Part shown: one piece after another, positions 6,180 to 8,266 of the stretch | Layout of the letters: each line of letters starts with the position of its first letter | Position numbering within the stretch: the stretch's first letter is position 1 | From: an uncultured Eubacteriales bacterium | Lineage (GTDB): Bacteria; Bacillota; Clostridia; Peptostreptococcales; Anaerovoracaceae | Reading direction: 5' to 3' | Length of the DNA: 8,266 nt | Assembly: GCA_900547295.1 (NCBI GenBank) | Contig: URGK01000091.1 | Span: 1-8,266 of the forward strand | Position numbers and translations under genes: made by a program | Notes under the pieces: generated by a model | What the model saw: only the letters and a program-made list of their open reading frames with translations | Databases searched by the model: none | What the model was told of the DNA's origin: nothing

Positions 6180-7349
6180 TTACCAACCTTTCTTTTCTGA
6201 TACTGAAGATATTTCTCTTAATTTTGCTACTGTTGCAGCAAGTTTTTCTACTACATAGTCAAGGTCTTCTTTTGTAGTAAATTCGCCTACTGTAAATCTC
6301 AGTGAACCGTGGATTTTTTCAACCGGTACTCCCAGTGCTGAAAGTACGTGTGACGGCTCCAGTGATTTTGATGAGCATGCTGATCCTGTCGATACGCTTA
6401 TGCCCTGCGCATCAAGGTAAAGAAGCATAGCTTCGCCCTCTATATATTCGAATGTAATGTTTGCATTGCCTGGATGTCTGTGCTCCATACTGCCGTTTAC
6501 AAAGACGTTTGGTATGTTCTTTTTGACTTCGTCTATGAAATAGTTTCTAAGGCTGCTTACTCTTTCGATATGCTCAGCCAGATTCTTGTCAGCAAGCTCT
6601 GCTGCCTTACCGAAGCCTACTATGCCCGGCAGGTTCTCTGTGCCTGCTCTTTTTTTGTTTTCCTGAGCTCCGCCGTGAATGAAGCTTGGAAGTCTGACAC
6701 CTTTTCTGATATACAGCGCGCCTATTCCTTTAGGTCCGTATATTTTGTGTCCTGACATCGACATAAGATCCACACCGAGATCCTTGACATCAATAGGTAC
6801 GTTTCCAAGGCCCTGAACTGCATCTGTGTGCATTATGATGCCATGTTCCTTTGCAATTGCCGCGATTTCCTTGATAGGCTCAATTGTACCTACTTCGTTG
6901 TTAACCAGCATTATGCTGATTAAGATTGTTTTATCTGTAATAGATGCCTTTAACTGCTCAATGTCTACAAATCCTTCGCTGTCAACATCAAGGTAGGTAA
7001 CATCATATCCGTGCTTTTCAAGCCATTCGCATGAATGCAGTATAGCGTGATGTTCAATTCTTGATGTGATTATATGATTGCCCTTTGAAGCCTTGGCTTC
7101 GGCAATGCCTTTGAGAGCCCAGTTGTCTGCCTCGGTACCGCTGCCTGTGAATATGATTTCCGCAGGTGCAGCTCCGATAAGTGCTGCCAGCTGTTCTCTT
7201 GCTTTGGTTATAGCGTCTTTTGATTCAAGACCCATTGTATATAAACTGGAAGGGTTTCCATACATATCAGAGAAATAAGGCAGCATTTCTTTTAATACTT
7301 CTTCTTTAACCGGTGTTGTTGCTGAATAATCTAAATAAACGTTTTTCAT
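6180..7349 (-). CDS. iscS: Cysteine desulfurase IscS/NifS
   Basis: This is a pyridoxal phosphate enzyme (class V aminotransferase fold, homodimer) that converts L-cysteine to L-alanine and leaves an enzyme persulfide for Fe-S assembly and tRNA thiolation. At 389 residues it is full length. The start MKNVYLDYSATTPV and GNPSS (31-35) are family signatures. Residues shown by motif are His101 (RIEHHAI), Asp176 and Gln179 (HTDAVQG), and the PLP Schiff-base Lys202 (SGHK). The active-site Cys325 lies in STGSACSSKS, the mobile loop of group I (IscS/NifS) enzymes. The start is supported by AAGGAG 7 bases upstream. It is the first gene of the iscS-iscU-mnmA unit. An iscR gene, often just upstream, is not present in this window. 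Confidence 0.97.
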   Translation of the reverse strand: MKNVYLDYSATTPVKEEVLKEMLPYFSDMYGNPSSLYTMGLESKDAITKAREQLAALIGAAPAEIIFTGSGTEADNWALKGIAEAKASKGNHIITSRIEHHAILHSCEWLEKHGYDVTYLDVDSEGFVDIEQLKASITDKTILISIMLVNNEVGTIEPIKEIAAIAKEHGIIMHTDAVQGLGNVPIDVKDLGVDLMSMSGHKIYGPKGIGALYIRKGVRLPSFIHGGAQENKKRAGTENLPGIVGFGKAAELADKNLAEHIERVSSLRNYFIDEVKKNIPNVFVNGSMEHRHPGNANITFEYIEGEAMLLYLDAQGISVSTGSACSSKSLEPSHVLSALGVPVEKIHGSLRFTVGEFTTKEDLDYVVEKLAATVAKLREISSVSEKKGW

Positions 7350-7385
7350 TAAATACTCCTTTTTCTATCTTATACACTAATCTTT

Positions 7386-7413
7386 ATTATAACAAATTCC
7401 CGCAGAATTTAAA
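7386..7413 (-). promoter_or_regulatory. Promoter candidate for iscS-iscU-mnmA
   Basis: On the minus strand a perfect -10 TATAAT (7386-7391) is preceded by TGT, an extended -10. A partial -35, TTTAAA (7408-7413), lies 16 bases upstream. The weak -35 plus extended -10 could allow activator or repressor control. I saw no canonical IscR-type inverted repeat over it. Confidence 0.6.
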
Positions 7414-7422
7414 CAGTTTTTG

Positions 7423-7443
7423 TTAATATTTTTATTAAAAATA
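7423..7443. repeat. Overlapping AT-only palindromes upstream of iscS
   Basis: Two overlapping perfect inverted repeats lie just upstream of the iscS promoter: TTAATA-TTTT-TATTAA (7423-7438) and a 7-bp stem TATTTTT/AAAAATA around ATT (7427-7443). With no GC in the stems they make poor terminators. They could be a weak end for the upstream 143-residue gene, a protein-binding site, an UP-like AT-rich element, or chance in AT-rich DNA. Confidence 0.35.
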
Positions 7444-7465
7444 CGCATAAATATCATTAATTTTT

Positions 7466-7897
7466 TTATTGCCGTACAGATATTCCGGCAATCTTACATT
7501 TTTCACCTGTTTTTTTGATAACCACTGTGTATCTGATGCTCTCATACAGCCCTTTTTCGAAGCGCCAGTCTATAACCGCGCTGTAAACCTCATAGCCTGA
7601 TTTACTGACTGTACGCTCAAGCTTTTTTATGTACATCTCCTCTACTCTGCATATTTCCGTATTAGAAAAGCTCTCCACATATCCAATATCGGCCTCAAGC
7701 TGCTGCCCTGTTTCTATTTCATAGAGCCGCTTTATGGCTGTATTCTGTGTAAGCTCGCCGTATTGCAGCAGTTTAAACAGGTTTGTCCTCTGCTCAAGCA
7801 GATACTCTGCATCGCTTCCGGCATTGTTAAAGCCTGTAAGCAGTATACATGCATCTATAAGAATTACCACAGTTAACACAAGATACCTTTTTTTCAT
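7466..7897 (-). CDS. Membrane-anchored or secreted protein of unknown function
   Basis: This 143-residue protein is not recognised. It begins MKKRYLVLTVVILIDACILLTGF: a short basic N-terminus and a hydrophobic segment (about 5-23), either a signal peptide or a single N-terminal anchor, so the rest should face outside. Cys17 is inside the hydrophobic run and followed by more hydrophobic residues, so it is a poor lipobox. The extracytoplasmic part starts as a polar helix-like region (about 27-70, rich in Glu, Leu and Gln) and ends in alternating beta-like segments (about 100-143, YEVYSAVIDWRFEKGLYESIRYTVVIKK). The start is supported by purine-rich AGGGGG and AGGGG runs upstream. It sits between the DUF896 terminator and the iscS promoter, apparently as a single gene. 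Base composition resembles its neighbours, so there is no sign of transfer. Confidence 0.75.
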   Translation of the reverse strand: MKKRYLVLTVVILIDACILLTGFNNAGSDAEYLLEQRTNLFKLLQYGELTQNTAIKRLYEIETGQQLEADIGYVESFSNTEICRVEEMYIKKLERTVSKSGYEVYSAVIDWRFEKGLYESIRYTVVIKKTGEKCKIAGISVRQ

Positions 7898-7921
7898 AAT
7901 CCCCTACCCCCTGTAAGAGAT

Positions 7922-7952
7922 ATTGTAAAATAAAAAGGAAGCAATATGTGAA
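7922..7952 (-). promoter_or_regulatory. Weak promoter candidate overlapping a terminator
   Basis: On the minus strand, -35 TTCACA (7947-7952) and -10 TACAAT (7922-7927) each match the consensus at five of six positions, but the spacing is 19 bases, longer than ideal. The -35 lies in the loop and stem of the preceding terminator. It is the only candidate in the 33 bases or so between the end of the terminator and the 143-residue gene. Confidence 0.3.
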
Positions 7953-7961
7953 TATTGCTTC
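7931..7961 (-). terminator. Rho-independent terminator of the DUF896 gene
   Basis: A perfect 10-bp stem, GAAGCAATAT (7938-7947) with ATATTGCTTC (7952-7961), has a 4-base loop. On the minus strand it is followed by CTTTTTATTTT. It starts 15 bases after the DUF896 stop codon. Confidence 0.85.
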
Positions 7962-7976
7962 GTCTTTTGTCTGCAT

Positions 7977-8174
7977 TTAATTGGTTTTTTCTACATCATC
8001 CACGATTTCGATGTTTTCAAGCTGGGCTCTGAAATTCTCTCTGAAAGCCTTGAGGTAACGCTCTCTGAGCAGCTTCTGCTCAACTTTCTCCTCATTTGTA
8101 AGCCCCTCTGCCTTGCTCTTCCTTGCAAGTACGTTTATTCTATCTACAAGATCCTTGGTAATTCTGTTTTCCAT
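7977..8174 (-). CDS. DUF896 (UPF0291/YnzC-like) small protein
   Basis: This 65-residue cytosolic protein belongs to DUF896/UPF0291 (YnzC of Bacillus). The pattern is clear: a helix with DRINVLARKSKAEGLTNEEKVEQ, then LLRERYLKAFRENFRAQLENIEIVD. Family members are two-helix hairpins of roughly 60-80 residues, so the length is normal. The biochemical role is not established. In Bacillus, ynzC follows the SOS genes lexA/yneA, but no LexA-type GAAC-N4-GTTC box was found here and neither neighbour is an SOS gene. The start is supported by GAGGAG about 7 bases upstream. The gene has two tandem promoter candidates and its own terminator, so it appears monocistronic. Confidence 0.9.
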   Translation of the reverse strand: MENRITKDLVDRINVLARKSKAEGLTNEEKVEQKLLRERYLKAFRENFRAQLENIEIVDDVEKTN

Positions 8175-8204
8175 TATTAACTCCTCTGTATATTAATTCT
8201 ATCT

Positions 8205-8234
8205 ATTCTAACACATTTCTTAAATATATGTTAA
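8205..8234 (-). promoter_or_regulatory. Proximal promoter candidate for the DUF896 gene
   Basis: On the minus strand, -35 TTAACA (8229-8234, five of six consensus) and -10 TAGAAT (8205-8210) are separated by 18 bases. TGT precedes the -10, giving an extended -10. It lies about 30 bases upstream of the start codon. Confidence 0.55.
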
Positions 8235-8262
8235 TTATATCATACAGGCAGACAAATTACAA
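8234..8262 (-). promoter_or_regulatory. Distal promoter candidate for the DUF896 gene
   Basis: On the minus strand, -35 TTGTAA (8257-8262) and a perfect -10 TATAAT (8234-8239) are separated by 17 bases, with TGA before the -10. Its -10 touches the -35 of the proximal promoter, so RNA polymerase could not occupy both at once. Confidence 0.6.
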
Positions 8263-8266
8263 CAAA

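Noticed and set aside
7814..7897. Lipoprotein signal in the 143-residue protein (Cys17)
   Set aside because: The residue before Ala-Cys is Asp and the hydrophobic run continues after Cys17, unlike a lipobox at the end of the signal.
8175..8266. LexA/SOS box upstream of the DUF896 gene, as expected from the Bacillus lexA-yneA-ynzC context
   Set aside because: No GAAC-N4-GTTC type motif is present in the upstream region.
1..8266. CRISPR array, tRNA or rRNA genes
   Set aside because: No regularly spaced direct repeats, cloverleaf-like segments or rRNA-like stretches were seen; nearly all the DNA is explained by protein genes and short intergenic signals.

Overview
The window looks like chromosomal DNA from an anaerobic Clostridia-type member of the Bacillota (Firmicutes). 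The evidence is moderate-to-low GC with AT-rich intergenic DNA, strong GGAGG-type ribosome binding sites, and the cluster iscS-iscU-mnmA / alaS-ireB-ruvX, which is typical of Clostridia. A ferredoxin-fused aldo/keto reductase of the kind common in anaerobes and a YnzC/DUF896 small protein fit the same picture. Genus cannot be fixed from the sequence.

Layout, right to left, because most genes are on the minus strand. At the right end a DUF896 (YnzC-like) gene (7977-8174) has two tandem promoter candidates and a strong terminator. Next is an unrecognised 143-residue membrane-anchored protein (7466-7897). A probable operon follows: cysteine desulfurase iscS, scaffold iscU and tRNA 2-thiouridylase mnmA (7349 down to 4634). 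A plus-strand aldo/keto reductase with two [4Fe-4S] motifs (3632-4588) converges on mnmA. Divergent from it is a 53-residue single-span membrane protein (3379-3540), closed by its own terminator. Then come alaS (643-3258), ireB (327-575) and the N-terminal half of ruvX/yqgF (54-248).

The genes make a coherent housekeeping set. IscS strips sulfur from cysteine and passes it to IscU for Fe-S clusters and to MnmA for 2-thiolation of tRNA wobble uridines. AlaRS charges tRNA-Ala, IreB is a small cytosolic regulator linked to Ser/Thr kinase signalling, and RuvX belongs to a family linked to 16S rRNA maturation. The AKR-ferredoxin gene, itself an Fe-S protein, and the small membrane gene sit as a divergent pair between mnmA and alaS.

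The most notable anomaly is at the left edge. ruvX loses homology after residue 64, exactly at the conserved GLP-x-x-M-[ND] block, and the last 53 bases of the window do not continue the gene in any frame. A mobile-element insertion, a deletion or an assembly junction would all explain this. I found no CRISPR array, tRNA, rRNA, riboswitch or complete mobile element, and no convincing new multi-gene system. The unusual points are mostly regulatory architecture and two uncharacterised small membrane proteins.
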